From Rhipicephalus microplus (lineage: Eukaryota; Arthropoda; Arachnida; Ixodida; Ixodidae): a stretch of 64,000 nt of DNA. Where the stretch lies: positions 155,264,053-155,328,052 of the forward strand of contig NC_134700.1 of NCBI RefSeq assembly GCF_043290135.1, given 5' to 3'. Below are positions 13,234 through 23,306 of this stretch, piece by piece. The stretch's first letter is position 1; each line of letters starts with the position of its first letter. Position numbers and translations under genes: made by a program. The notes beneath the pieces are model-generated. The model was not told the origin of the DNA. It did not search any database and worked only from the letters and a program-made list of their open reading frames with translations.

Positions 13234-13251
13234 TGGTGGAGGTGCGGGGTA
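13234..13251 (+). promoter_or_regulatory. E1 primer-binding site
   Basis: TGGTGGAGGTGCGGGGTA begins 4 bases after the LTR. E2 (23170) and E3 (35921, minus) have nearly the same site with the same spacing. The tRNA is unidentified. Confidence 0.6.
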
Positions 13252-13411
13252 TGAATCGAAGCCCCGCGAGCTCAAGACAGCGTAGCCCCGACGACCAGCG
13301 CATCAACCCCCTGGAAGTGACTCCTGTACACCAGAGGGCAAATCGCCGTCTTCGAGGTGACTCACCTGAGTTCGGTCCTCTTCACTTCACACACCAAGGG
13401 GAATTCAAACG

Positions 13412-14666
13412 ATGGATGCCACCACTATGACTACCCAGGTAACACCGGCACAAGTGTTCATTAGCAAACCGCACCAGCCGCCAGTATTCCACGGCAACTC
13501 GTACGATGATGTTGAAGATTGGTTGGACCTGTTCGAGAGAGTGGTGAGCTTGAATGGATGGGACGAAAGAGAGAAGCTCCGTCGCGTATACTTCGCCCTG
13601 GAAGACTTCGCAAAGACATGGTTCGAGAACCATGAAGCCTCATTGTCTACCTGGGAGGTATTTCGTCGACAAGCAGTGGCTACGTTCGCGAACATAGACC
13701 GGAAAGAAAAGGCGGAGGCTGCTCTTCAATCGAGGAACCAGCTCACGAACGAGAGTGCTACTATGTACATTGAGGACATGGTCCGTCTGTTCAAGCGTGC
13801 GGATTACAACATGGCTGAGGATAAGAAGGTGCACCATCTAATGCGCGGAGTGAAGCAAGAGCTGTTCGCCGTTCTCGTCGGCAACCCTCCAAGCACAGTT
13901 GCTGAGTTTTACTCGGAAGCGACAGCCATCGAAAAAACACTGGAACAGCGGGCTCGGCAGTACAACCGGAATCTTAACTGCGCATCTGCACAGGTATTCT
14001 CCGGAGGTGTGCGAAACGACGTTGAAGCCCTGCGAGAGCTCATTAGATCAGTCGTTAGAGAAGAGCAGACTGCAAATGCCCCAGACTCCAACTGCACTAT
14101 CCGTCACGAACGTTGTTCGTGACGAACTGAGGCAGGTGATACGAGAGCCAGAGCGTGAGCTGCAGCCGGTTCGACCTATCTGAACATACTCTGAGGTTGT
14201 CAGACAACCCACCGTACACAGCAATGCAGCAGTTGCGATGGCGACGACTCCTCTCCCACCTGCGGCACGCAGCGCACCTCGTCCACGGGAACCGACAGCT
14301 ACCTATCTGCCCCCAGGAGCACGTAGCACACATCACTATGTGGAGCGTAGGCCCAGGAAAAGTGACGTCTGGCGTGATCACGAGTGCATGCCTCTGTGTT
14401 TTCATTGTGGGGAAGCGGGTCATCTGTACAGATTCTGTCCTTACCGACAGGCTGGATTAAGAGGCTTCCCGTCGTATGCACCGTGCCCCCAAAACGGCGA
14501 ACGACCAGCGGAGATTGAGGAGTACTTGTCCACGTGCCAGAACTCGCCACCTCTACGCCAACACCGGTCACGGTCACCATCGCCTATGCGCTACCGGTCA
14601 TCCAGCCCACGTGCACCTTCAAGGCAGCTTGGTCATCGCTCTCCAAGTCCACTCCCGGAAAACTGA
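13412..14666 (+). pseudogene. E1 gag
   Basis: The first 236 codons contain a retrotransposon-gag domain (W-L-D-L-F-E-R at about residues 33-40, then Y-F-A-L-E-D-F-A-K-T-W-F-E-N). A frameshift near 14090 moves gag to another frame, and a TGA at 14181-14183 interrupts it. The same frame then continues to 14666 with a CCHC knuckle C-F-H-C-G-E-A-G-H-L-Y-R-F-C (about 14398-14439) and a Ser/Pro/Arg tail. The start ATG at 13412 fits the homologous start in E2. Confidence 0.85.
14657..14663 (+). promoter_or_regulatory. Damaged -1 frameshift site of E1
   Basis: GGAAAAC lies directly before the gag stop TGA (14664-14666), and pol continues in the -1 frame. E2 and E3 have GGGAAAC in the same place, so E1 probably carries a G-to-A change at the third base. 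Confidence 0.5.
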
Positions 14667-16444
14667 AGCAAGCGACCTGTGGAGGTGAGGCCGCTGATAA
14701 CGTCAGTTACGAAGATCCTATAATATGGTTTGAGGGTGATGACGGTGTATTTCCGGTAGATGGGTGCAGCAACGAAAACGTTACTTCAGATTTGCGGTTG
14801 AGAATGGAAGGATGGGAGTTGAATGCCTTAGTCGACACCGGTGCTGATTATTCAGTGATAAGTCACAAAATGGTGAAAAAGCTAAACAAAGTTGTGACGC
14901 AGTGGAGTGGATCGCAGATACGCACGGCAGGCGGTCACATTTTTACGCCCCTTGGCAGATGCACTGCAAGACTTGAAATATGGGGCTTTATTTACGTGGC
15001 CGATTTCATTGTGCTGCCAGAATGTTCAAGGGAACTCATTATAGGAATGGATTTTTTGCGAGCTAATGGCGCCGTAATTAACCTGCGTAGATCCAGCGTG
15101 TCGTTTTCGACTGAACGAGCTATACCTGTGGAGGAATCTGAGGAACGACGCCTAACTGCTCTACGTGTTGTTCATGATGACGTAACTGTGCCGCCACGCT
15201 GCAGTATAATGGTGCTCGTAGAAAATGACGCATTGTACAACCACGAAGGCATAGCGGATACAAATGTAGGGCTGTTTTTGAACAAAGGTGTCTGCGTAGC
15301 TAGGGGTCTTGTTCACTTGACGAAAGGCCGTGCAGATGTCCTACTCACAAATTTTTCCAATGTACTTCAACACATCGCTCAAGGCACGGCTACTGCCTAT
15401 ATACATGACTTCTGTATGGCGACTGAACTATGCAGCTTAACGACATCAACCACTCGACCAGTGGCCTGCAACATCGACACATCTGTGACCGTCAATCAGA
15501 GCCTTCCGGACAGTCAAAAGAAGCAGATTTACGCCTTGGTAAAAGAATTCTCTGATTGCTTTTCAAGTGCCTCGAAGGTCCAGCGCATGTCAATCACGAA
15601 ACACAGAATTATAACGCAAGACGACATGAGGCCTATATACCAGCATCCATATCGGGTGTCACAGAAAGAACGGGAAACTATCAAGAAGCAAGTGGAGGAG
15701 ATGCTTTTGGATGATGTCATCCAGCCTTCGAATAGTCCATGGGCGTCCCTCGTAGTGCTCGTTAAGAAAAAAGACAACACACTTAGATTCTGTGTCGACT
15801 ACAGAAAACTGAACAGTGTAACTAAACGAGATGCCCACCCTTTGCCGCGTATCGACAATACACTAGATCGGTTGCGATCCGCAAAGTTTTTCTCCTCCTT
15901 AGATCTGAAAAGCGGATATTGGCGAATAGAGGTCGACGAGCGGGACCGTGAAAAAACGGCATTCGTAACACCAGATGGCCTCTACGAATTTAAAGCGCTT
16001 CCATTCGGCCTATGTTCCCCACCAGCAACGTTCCAGCGAATGATGGACACTGTCCTTGCCGGATTGAAATGGCAGTCATGCCTAGTGTATTTGGATTCGT
16101 GGTGGTATTCTCTGCAACGTTTGACAAACATCTAGAGCGACTACGCACAGTATATAAAGCCATCCGGTCAGCAAAATTGACAATCAAACCTGAAAAATGC
16201 CACTTCGGCTTCGAAGAGCTGCGATTCCTTGAACATGTCATTAGTTCCGATGGTGTTCGTCCTGACCCCGAAAAGACAGCCGCTGTTCAGAGGTTCCCTA
16301 CACCCAGAGACAAAAAGTCAGTGCGTAAATTTTTGGGTTTATGTGCCTACTATAGGCGATTTGTTGAAAATGTCTCAAAGATTGCGGATCCCCTTACAAA
16401 ACTGAGGAAAGACGACGTGCCCTTCACATGGGAAAGCGAACAAC
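14663..16444 (+). pseudogene. E1 pol, part 1: protease and reverse transcriptase
   Basis: The protease has the catalytic D-T-G-A-D-Y-S (about 14834-14854) and the closing I-I-G-M-D-F-L (about 15040-15060). RT follows with F-C-V-D-Y-R-K-L-N, L-D-L-K-S-G-Y-W, L-P-F-G-L-C, and then Y-L-D, where the second Asp of YLDD is lost to a one-base frameshift near 16100. The frame resumes as V-V-V-F-S and K-C-H-F-G. The RT thumb region ends at the E4 insertion. Gag-pol fusion would use -1 frameshifting. Confidence 0.88.
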
Positions 16445-17181
16445 TGTCACAAAACGAGCGCTCAAAAAGGGCGCGCCGCCAAATTCTCGCGTCGAAACGC
16501 CGGAGTGACGCCGCGAGGTCAACGATAAAAAAAAGGAGAAAAGAAAACAAACATTCAAAGACGCCCGGGCGCGCGACTCTCTCCCTCGGAAGCGTGGGCT
16601 CGCCGACGAACCTCCTCATCCCACATCGGCGGCCGAGCAAGCACTCGAAATTTCTAGATGGAAATGGGTGTGGTGATGCCGGGTTGAGTCATACGTCGCG
16701 GACGGCTCTCGTATCGTCTCGACCTTTCCCCCAGCCTTCACTGCGCATCGCGCCGAGGAAATGATGAGAACTTTCTGGAATCTCGCGCGGAAGGTATTTA
16801 ATCGAGCAGTAGAGACGAAAGATCAGGAGAAGACGGAAGTTAGCGCCAGAGCGCGTAGGGATTTCGCTGTGTAGTCGGCGAAGGTTTTGTCCGTAAAGAC
16901 AAAGTACGTTGTTTGTTTGGTGACCTATTGTACTCAACTATTGTGGAGTGTGCATACTTGTGTGTTGCTTTGATCTGCCATTATTGAGAATATAATTCTG
17001 TTTTGTTTATCAACTCTCGGCTCTGACTTGTTCTTTGGGCCACAGCCGGCGTCCGCTGGCGCGCCATGAAGGACCACTTCTAAATTGTCCACGCTTTCGT
17101 GGTGCGGTTCGGAGGGCCGATACTTCGGCCCTTGGAATTAGCCCAGCGATTGCCTCCCGAATTAACGGGACCTGTGTGACA
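16445..17181 (+). repeat. E4 5' LTR (737 bp, internally deleted)
   Basis: It aligns with the 3' LTR along its full length except for a missing block that corresponds to 20249-20675. The break falls between ACAAAG (to 16904) and TACGTTG, and both ends of the missing block follow AG, suggesting a microhomology deletion. Confidence 0.9.
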
Positions 17182-17188
17182 ATTTATC

Positions 17189-17206
17189 TGGCGTCCGCGA
17201 CAGGAC
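17189..17206 (+). promoter_or_regulatory. E4 primer-binding site
   Basis: TGGCGTCCGCGACAGGAC starts 7 bases after the LTR. It differs from the E1-E3 and F sites, so E4 belongs to another lineage. The primer tRNA is not identified. Confidence 0.55.
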
Positions 17207-17384
17207 CCTTTTGGTGCACAATGTGTCCAAAGTAGTGAGAAAGAGCCTCGAGTTGTTAATAGTGCTATCGGAACGATTTTGTGTGTTGCTCAGTGTTCTC
17301 GTTAACGAGTGCAGGAGAGTGTTCCGATAGACTGATTTAGGCAGATACTTTTTGCACGCGGCAAGGTTTTGTTTGCGAGACATC

Positions 17385-18632
17385 ATGGATCTCGAAAAGT
17401 TGGTAGCTCTTGGTGAGAAGATGGGTCTTCCTGGCGCTGAACTACGGAAGTGGGTAAGCCAGAAGGAGAAAGAGGCGATGGAGAGAGAGAGGTTGGCAGC
17501 TGAGAGAGCCAAAGAAGAAAAAGCAGCTGAGTTGGAACGAGAGAGGTTGGCCGCTGAGAGGGCCAAGGAAGAAAAAACAGCTGAGTTGGAGAGAGAAAAG
17601 TTAGCAGCTGAAAGGGCGAGAGAAGAAAGAGAAGCAAAGGAGTGACAGCTGAAAGAAGAAAGAGAGGAAAGGGTACGGCAGCGGCAGCACGAGATGGAAC
17701 TCGAGTGGCTCCGTTTGCAACAGCGAAGTAAAACTCCCGTCCAAGCTAGAGTTGAAAGCAGCGAACGGGAAGATCATGGCTTCCGCTTGAACCCAAGCAA
17801 GCTGCTCGTAGCGTTTGATGAAAGGAAGGACGACCTTGACGCGTACCTTCACAGATTTGAGACGATTTCAAGGAGCCAGAATTCGCCGGAACATCAATGG
17901 GCAACTGCTTTGAGTACTTGCTTGAGTGGTGAAGCGCTCAGTGTGTACGGCAGGCTGACGCCGACCGATGCAGCCAACTATGCAAAGGTGAAAACTGCTT
18001 TGCTGAAGCGATTTAGATTTACTGTGGAAGTATTTCGGGACAGATTTCGGACAGGAAAGCGAGCTGATGGTGAGACGGCTACGCAGTATGCCGCCCGACT
18101 TTGCCATTATTTCGACAGATGGATTGAACTTTCAGGGACAGTGCAGGAGTACGATGAACTTAGAGAGCTCCTAATTAGAGAAGAATTTCTTACCAGTTGC
18201 CACCCAAGCCTGTCGCTGTACTTGAAAGAGAGGAAGGCTGAGTCGCTTGAAGGCATGCTGGAATTGGCTGATCAATTCTTGGAAGCGCAAGGTGGAACTA
18301 ATTTGGCCAGGGTCAAGAAGGAGTGTCCTGAAGATTCGAAGAAATTGGCTCCATAAGAAAAGAGGCGTGCACCGGAGAGCATTCCACGATGTTTTCTGTG
18401 TAACCGAGTGGGTCACCGTGCTAAAAACTGCCGAACTAACTTCACGAGCCCCACGGTTGCAAAATGTTTCAAGTGTGGTCAGACTGGGCACAAAGCATAC
18501 GCATGTCGAAACGGAGCGAGTCAAACTCACCAGGTGTCGTGTGTGCTAGCAGCACCGAAATCCGATGATAATGCCGTCACCGACGGATTTGTAGGGTTGA
18601 AAATGGGGAGAAAATCCCTATTGTGGGTGCTG
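17385..18632 (+). pseudogene. E4 gag with coiled coil, SCAN-like region and two CCHC knuckles
   Basis: The ATG at 17385 opens a frame with a Glu/Arg/Lys-rich segment of repeated L-A-A-E-R-A-K-E-E units, a strong coiled-coil candidate. A TGA at 17643-17645 interrupts it. The same frame continues with a domain around 18090-18290 (L-R-E-L-L-I-R-E-E-F-L, L-K-E-R-K) resembling SCAN, which is thought to derive from gypsy gag. A TAA at 18354-18356 is followed by C-F-L-C-N-R-V-G-H-R-A-K-N-C and C-F-K-C-G-Q-T-G-H-K-A-Y-A-C. There are two nonsense changes in all. Confidence 0.8.
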
Positions 18633-19408
18633 TAATGACAAAACAGCCAACCGGTGTTTCGAAGGGAATGCCAACGCTGCCTGGAAAAGTTGCGGACAAA
18701 AAGATTACGGTGTTAAGAGATACCGGCAGCTCCACTGTTATCGTGAGGAGAAATTTGGTGCGGGAAAGTGAGTTAACAGGCAAAACGAAACCGGTTTGCC
18801 TAATTGACCGTACGGTTCGGATGCTTCCCGAAGCAGAAATCGAGGTTGAAAACACGTACTTCAGCGGGAAGGTTACTGCTTTATGCATGACGACCCCCCT
18901 GTACGACCTTGTCATTGGAAACATCGACGGGGCGCGAGAACCGAATGATCCGGAATGTTTGGGAGAAGACCCTAAGATAGAGTCCTCGCCAACCCAGCGA
19001 CCGCGAGATACAAGGGAGGAGCCGCCCGTGACGGATCTCACTAGAGCCCAATGTGAAGCCGCGGCGCAAGAGACAGTGAATGAGAAGATGAATGTGTTGA
19101 ATGAGTTCACGGGCCGAGCTGCTGGACTTACGTCGGCACGACCTCAATCGACCGACGGTGTAAAGGTGACGGAGTTGGCCAGCCAGGCCAAATGTCGGGA
19201 CGTGAACAAGCGGGTGAATAACCGGGCAGGATCGGTTGAGCGTCATGACCCGTTAGCATTGTCGGAAGTGACAACGATGGCTGAGACGCCGCCTCAGATA
19301 CCGTCGTTGAAAGAAGCTCGCCGGAACAAAACGAGCAAAAACAATAGGAAGAGATCGAGCGAGCACCGCAAGAAAGGACGCAAGCGCAGCTCGAAATACA
19401 CAGGATAA
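18600..19408 (+). pseudogene. E4 protease with a short basic C-terminal tail
   Basis: It lies in a different frame from gag, with the switch near 18600 in an AAAATGGGGAGAAAAT stretch. It has the retropepsin motif L-R-D-T-G-S-S-T (about 18714-18737) and Y-D-L-V-I-G-N-I (about 18902-18925). After about 150 low-complexity polar residues, it ends in a Lys/Arg-rich tail (K-K-G-R-K-R-S-S-K). No RT follows. In related tick elements, as I recall, RT would come next. It could be expressed by frameshifting or be a damaged gag-pol. Confidence 0.7.
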
Positions 19409-19788
19409 GTGCTGGGGTCGAACCGGAATGTGTTTGACAGTGCTATATGTTAAGTTAATGTGGTTGTTGTCCTGTGTCACAACTGTATGTCGAGCGAGTC
19501 AAAATGTTTGTTACGGTGATGTGATGTATAGTATTGTATAATTGTTGTAATGAGAGAATTTTGTACATTTGTATTGTTTGGAATATGTGATGGAGTGTTG
19601 CATTCTTGTACCTGTGGCTATATTTCATGTGTTGTGGAATTGAATTACAATGTACAATTGTATTGAGTAATCTACTGTGAAAGTAAAGTGTCATGAGCGA
19701 CAAATTGTGTTACAGTCTGTGGTAACTGTTCGCGCTCGTTTGTGGGGTTTTGAATATTATGAGATAATATTCTTAAAGTGGGGGGCAG
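19409..19788 (+). other. E4 3' untranslated region and polypurine tract
   Basis: It is AT-rich and noncoding with many TTGTA and TGTATTG motifs. It ends with AAAGTGGGGGGCAG just before the LTR, a good polypurine tract for plus-strand priming. Confidence 0.7.
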
Positions 19789-20949
19789 TGTCACGAAACG
19801 AGCGCTCAAAAAGGGCGCGCCGCCAAATTCTCGCGTCGAAACGCCGGAGTGACGCCGCGATGTCAACGATAAAAAAAAGGAGAAAAGAAAACAAACATTC
19901 AAAGACGCCCGGGCGCGCAACTCTCTCCCTCGGAAGCGTGGGCTCGCCGACGAACCTACTCACCCCACATCGGCGGCCGAGCAAGCACTCGAAATTTCTA
20001 GATGGAAATGGGCGTGGTGACGCTGGGTTGAGTCATACGTCGCGGACGGCCCTCGTATCGTCTCGACCTTTCCCCCAGCCTTCGCTGCGCATCGCGCCGA
20101 CGAAATGATGAGAACTTTCTGGAATCTCGCGCTGAAGGTATTGAATCGAGCAGTCGAGACGAAAGATCAGGAGATGACGGAAGTTAGCGCCAGAGCGCGT
20201 AGGGATTCCGCCGTGTAGTCGGCGAAGGCTTTGTCCGTAGAGACAAAGCAGGAGAAGAAGATGATTTCCACCTGAGGGGTGACGACTCGAGCTACGGGCA
20301 AGAGTGTGTGTTTACCGCTATCGAGCGAAGACGCGTGGCAACAGCTGCGTGTGTGAAGCCGACGTGTTTCCGGCGAAGAAGTTTGAAGCTTGGAAAGTGG
20401 CCAATTGAAGACGCGAGGTTTCCTGGAAGAGAAACTTCGGCGAGGTTTCCTGGAAGAGAAACTTCGGGGGCAGCGGAACGACAACAACGCTGGACTTTTA
20501 GTGAGTGATTCTCGGAAGAGTATCATCCAGACTTTTGTTCCAAGAACTTTGACTGAATAGGTTTCCTATCTCTCTAGTCTTTAAGTGTCTTGGTTGTTCA
20601 ATGCATGCGACTGCATTGTAGTGCGTATTGTTGTCTGTGTCCGTTGTTTTGAGTGTGGCTGATTGTACTGTGTAGTACGTTGTTTGTTTGGTGACCTATT
20701 GTACTCAACTATTGTGGAGTGTGCATACTTGTGTGTTGCTTTGACCTGCCATTATTGAGAATATAATTCTGTTTTGTTTATCAACTCTCGGCTCTGACTT
20801 GTTCTTTGGGCCACAGCCGGCGTCCGCTGGCGCGCCAAGAAGGACCACTTAATTTTCCACGCTTTCGTGGTGTGGTTCGGGCGGCCGATACTTCGGCCCT
20901 TGGAATTAGCCCGGCGATTGCCTCCCAAATTAACGGGACCTGTGTGACA
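19789..20949 (+). repeat. E4 3' LTR (1161 bp, full length)
   Basis: It starts TGTCACGAAACGAGCG and ends GTGTGACA. It contains a direct repeat, GAGGTTTCCTGGAAGAG at about 20416 and again near 20442, plus the block 20249-20675 that is missing in the 5' LTR. A TATTTAAT-like motif seen in the 5' LTR (16795) reads TATTGAAT here (20139). Confidence 0.92.
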
Positions 20950-22728
20950 ACAACAGAAAGCTTTTGACGAATTAAGAAAACGGTTACAGTGTTTACCAAT
21001 ACTTGCCCATTTTGATGAGACAGCCGACACTGAAGTCCATACCGATGCCAGCAATGTCGGCCTCGGCGCCATCCTTGTCCAGTGGCAAAATGGTCAAGAG
21101 AAAGTGTTAGCCTATGCCAGCCGCAAACTATCAAAAGCTGAGGCTAACTACTCTGCAACTGAAAAAGAGTGCCTCGCAGTCCTCTGTGCAATAAACAAGT
21201 TTCGATCCTACTTTTATGGTAGACCGTTCAGAGCTGTCAGTGACCACCATGCTCTATGCTGGCTGGCAAATCTCAAGGACCCGTCAGGTCGACTAGCAAG
21301 ATGGAGCCTCAGGCTGCAGGAGTATGAGATTATGGTCGTTTACAAATCTGGAAGGAAACACAGTGACACTGACTGCCTGTCACGCTCTCCCGTCGATCCA
21401 CGTGTACCTGAAGAGGAAGACTTCCCGTTTCTAGGCGTTGTCGACGCATCCGAAATAGCTCAACTACAACGAGATGACTCGGATTTGCTGGCGCTTACAC
21501 AACACCTGCAGGGTCTCGACGTTCAAGTCCCTCGCATATTCTCCAGAGGGCTCTCCGCGTTCTGCCTTCGAGGAAGTGTCCTTTACAGGAGGAACTTCGA
21601 ACCTAATGGTGAAACGTTTTTACTAGTCGTGCCCACAGCCATGCGAGAGGAAATTCTGCACGCATGCCACGACGAGCCAACATCTGAACAGATGGGGGTG
21701 AGCCGAACATTCGCAGGATTCGCCTGAAATACTATTGGCCTAAGTTGCTCGCATCAGTGCAGCGCTACGTGATAACTTGTCGTCAATGTCAACGGCGCAA
21801 AACTCCACCCGTAAAACCAGCTGGCCTTCTCCAGCCAATAGACCCTCCAGATGCCCCATTCCAACAAGTCGGCATGGACTTCCTAGGACCTTTCCCGACA
21901 TCGTGTGCAGGCAAGAAATGGATAGTCGTAGCCACAGACTATCTGACCCGTTATGCTGAGACTGACTCTCTGTACAGTGTGACAGCTGCCGAAGTCGCCA
22001 AGTTCTTTGTGAACAACATAGTGCTGAGACATGGTGTGCCCATCGTCGTTATTACGGATCGGGGCACCGCATTTACTGCAGACCTAATGCAATGCCTGAT
22101 GCGCATGACAAATACAGATCACAGAAGAACAACGGCGTATCACCCTCAGTCAAATGGCTTTACCGAACGCCTCAACCGAACTCTGACCGACATGCTATCA
22201 ATGTATGTCGATGTTGAACATAAACAGTGGGATGAAATATTACCCTAAGTAACGTTCGCATATGATACAGCCGTTCAAGAAACAACCCACGTTGCTCTTT
22301 TCGAACTAGTATTCGGCCGAAGAGTGACCACCCTGCTGGATGCCATGTTACCACTACAGGACGAAAGCAGCTATCCACCTGACTTAGATGACTTCTTGCA
22401 AAGAGCCGAAGAAGCACGGCAAACGGCAAGATACCGAATACGCCACCAACAGCACGTCGATTCTAGTCGGTATAACAAGCGACGCAGTGACACACTTTTC
22501 CATCCCGGTGACAAAGTGTGGATATGGATACCAGTGCGTCGCCGCGGACTCTCTGAAAAGCTTCTTTGCCGATACTTCGGCCTTTATGAAGTACTCAACC
22601 GTATCAGCAACGTCACTTATGAAGTCAGAACCACTGCACATGTGACTTCAAGACGCCGCAATCCCACGGAAGTGGTACACGTAGTCTGCATGAAACCCTA
22701 TCATGACAGATCGTCGAAAAACGAGTGA
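20950..22728 (+). pseudogene. E1 pol, part 2: RNase H and integrase
   Basis: It resumes in frame after E4 with H-T-D-A-S-N-V-G-L-G (RNase H, about 21038-21067), then A-T-E-K-E-C-L and S-D-H-H-A-L-C-W-L. A frameshift lies near 21725. The integrase zinc region reads H-D-E-P-T-S-E-Q-M-G, where E2 and E3 have a second His two residues before the Gly; here it is Gln. C-R-Q-C follows. The catalytic core has M-D-F-L-G-P-F-P, I-T-D-R-G-T-A and N-G-F-T-E-R. A TAA at 22246-22248 replaces a Tyr codon. The end has V-V-H-V and a PPT-like GAGGAGAGGGATAA at 22778-22791. Confidence 0.87.
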
Positions 22729-22791
22729 GAGTGCGCATGTATCTTTTCACTGTCTTAAGCATCGGGACGATGCGTCTGAGGAGAGGGATAA

Positions 22792-23032
22792 TGCCGCGAC
22801 AGGTTGGCCACGTTCAAGTAGCCCGCCGCAATCATCGTGGCAAGAGCACAAGCAAGACCCGGCTGGCATGCGCTACGCGTTCGTGCGCTCCGGCAACGAG
22901 GAAGAGGAAGATAGTTGGATCTGTGCCACTCGGCTACTCGGACTTGACGACCATAGTCTTTAGAATCGTGGGCACAAGTTCGCCCTAATAAATACGCTTG
23001 TTTTTTAACCTGTCTGCCTCAGCATCGCTACA
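22792..23032 (+). repeat. E1 3' LTR
   Basis: 241 bp, TGCCGCGACAGG to GCATCGCTACA, followed by ATATAT and then E2. Confidence 0.95.
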
Positions 23033-23038
23033 ATATAT

Positions 23039-23165
23039 TCCCACCATTGATGAACGAGCCGCTGTGGCTCATACTCGTTTTGGGCTGCGAAGAAGAAGAT
23101 GAGAACATTTTCGTTGCTCTGGTTCAGGTGAACTCCTGGCTGCAGGTCTTGTTTTGCTCGTGACA
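23039..23165 (+). repeat. E2 5' LTR
   Basis: 127 bp, matching 28308-28431 with a 3-base length difference (GAAGAAGAAGATGAGAAC against GAAGAAGGAGAGAAC) and a few substitutions. Confidence 0.92.
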
Positions 23166-23169
23166 TTAC

Positions 23170-23187
23170 TGGTGGAGGTGCTGGGTA
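23170..23187 (+). promoter_or_regulatory. E2 primer-binding site
   Basis: TGGTGGAGGTGCTGGGTA, 4 bases after the LTR, as in E1 and E3. Confidence 0.6.
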
Positions 23188-23306
23188 CGTGTACTTCGGC
23201 TGTGTCGGCCATCGTGGAGACAGCTACATCTCTCAGAGCAAGAAGCAGCCGCCGCCTGCGTGGGTTACCCCTTGAATTTGGTCCCTTGGCATCGACACCC
23301 AGAAAG

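Larger units (their letters stand above)
16445..20949 (+). mobile_element. E4: gag-protease-only LTR retrotransposon nested in E1 pol
   Basis: It is bounded by TGTCAC-type and GTGTGACA termini and by the 5-bp duplication ACAAC (16440-16444 and 20950-20954). Without E4 and one ACAAC, the E1 reading frame is continuous across the site. Inside are gag with a SCAN-like region, two CCHC knuckles and a protease, but no RT, RNase H or integrase. It must therefore be mobilised in trans or be an internally deleted copy. Its LTRs differ in length (737 and 1161 bp). Confidence 0.92.
12989..23032 (+). mobile_element. E1: Ty3/gypsy LTR retrotransposon, inactivated, with nested E4
   Basis: Two 241-bp LTRs bound a gag-pol interior. 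E4 (16445-20949) is inserted in pol between reverse transcriptase and RNase H. Without E4 the element is about 5.5 kb, normal for Ty3/gypsy. Domain order is gag, CCHC knuckle, protease, RT, RNase H, integrase. ATAT lies on both sides of the LTRs, consistent with a short target duplication in an AT repeat. Lesions are frameshifts near 14090, 16100 and 21725, nonsense codons at 14181 and 22246, and the E4 insertion. Confidence 0.93.

Noticed and set aside
13236..13430. 64-codon frame upstream of E1 gag as a separate protein
   Set aside because: It covers the leader between primer-binding site and gag. The homologous leader in E3 is open in another way, so it is not conserved as a gene.
22792..23165. 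E1 3' LTR and E2 5' LTR as one longer LTR
   Set aside because: Each has its own partner elsewhere, and the two are separated by ATATAT.
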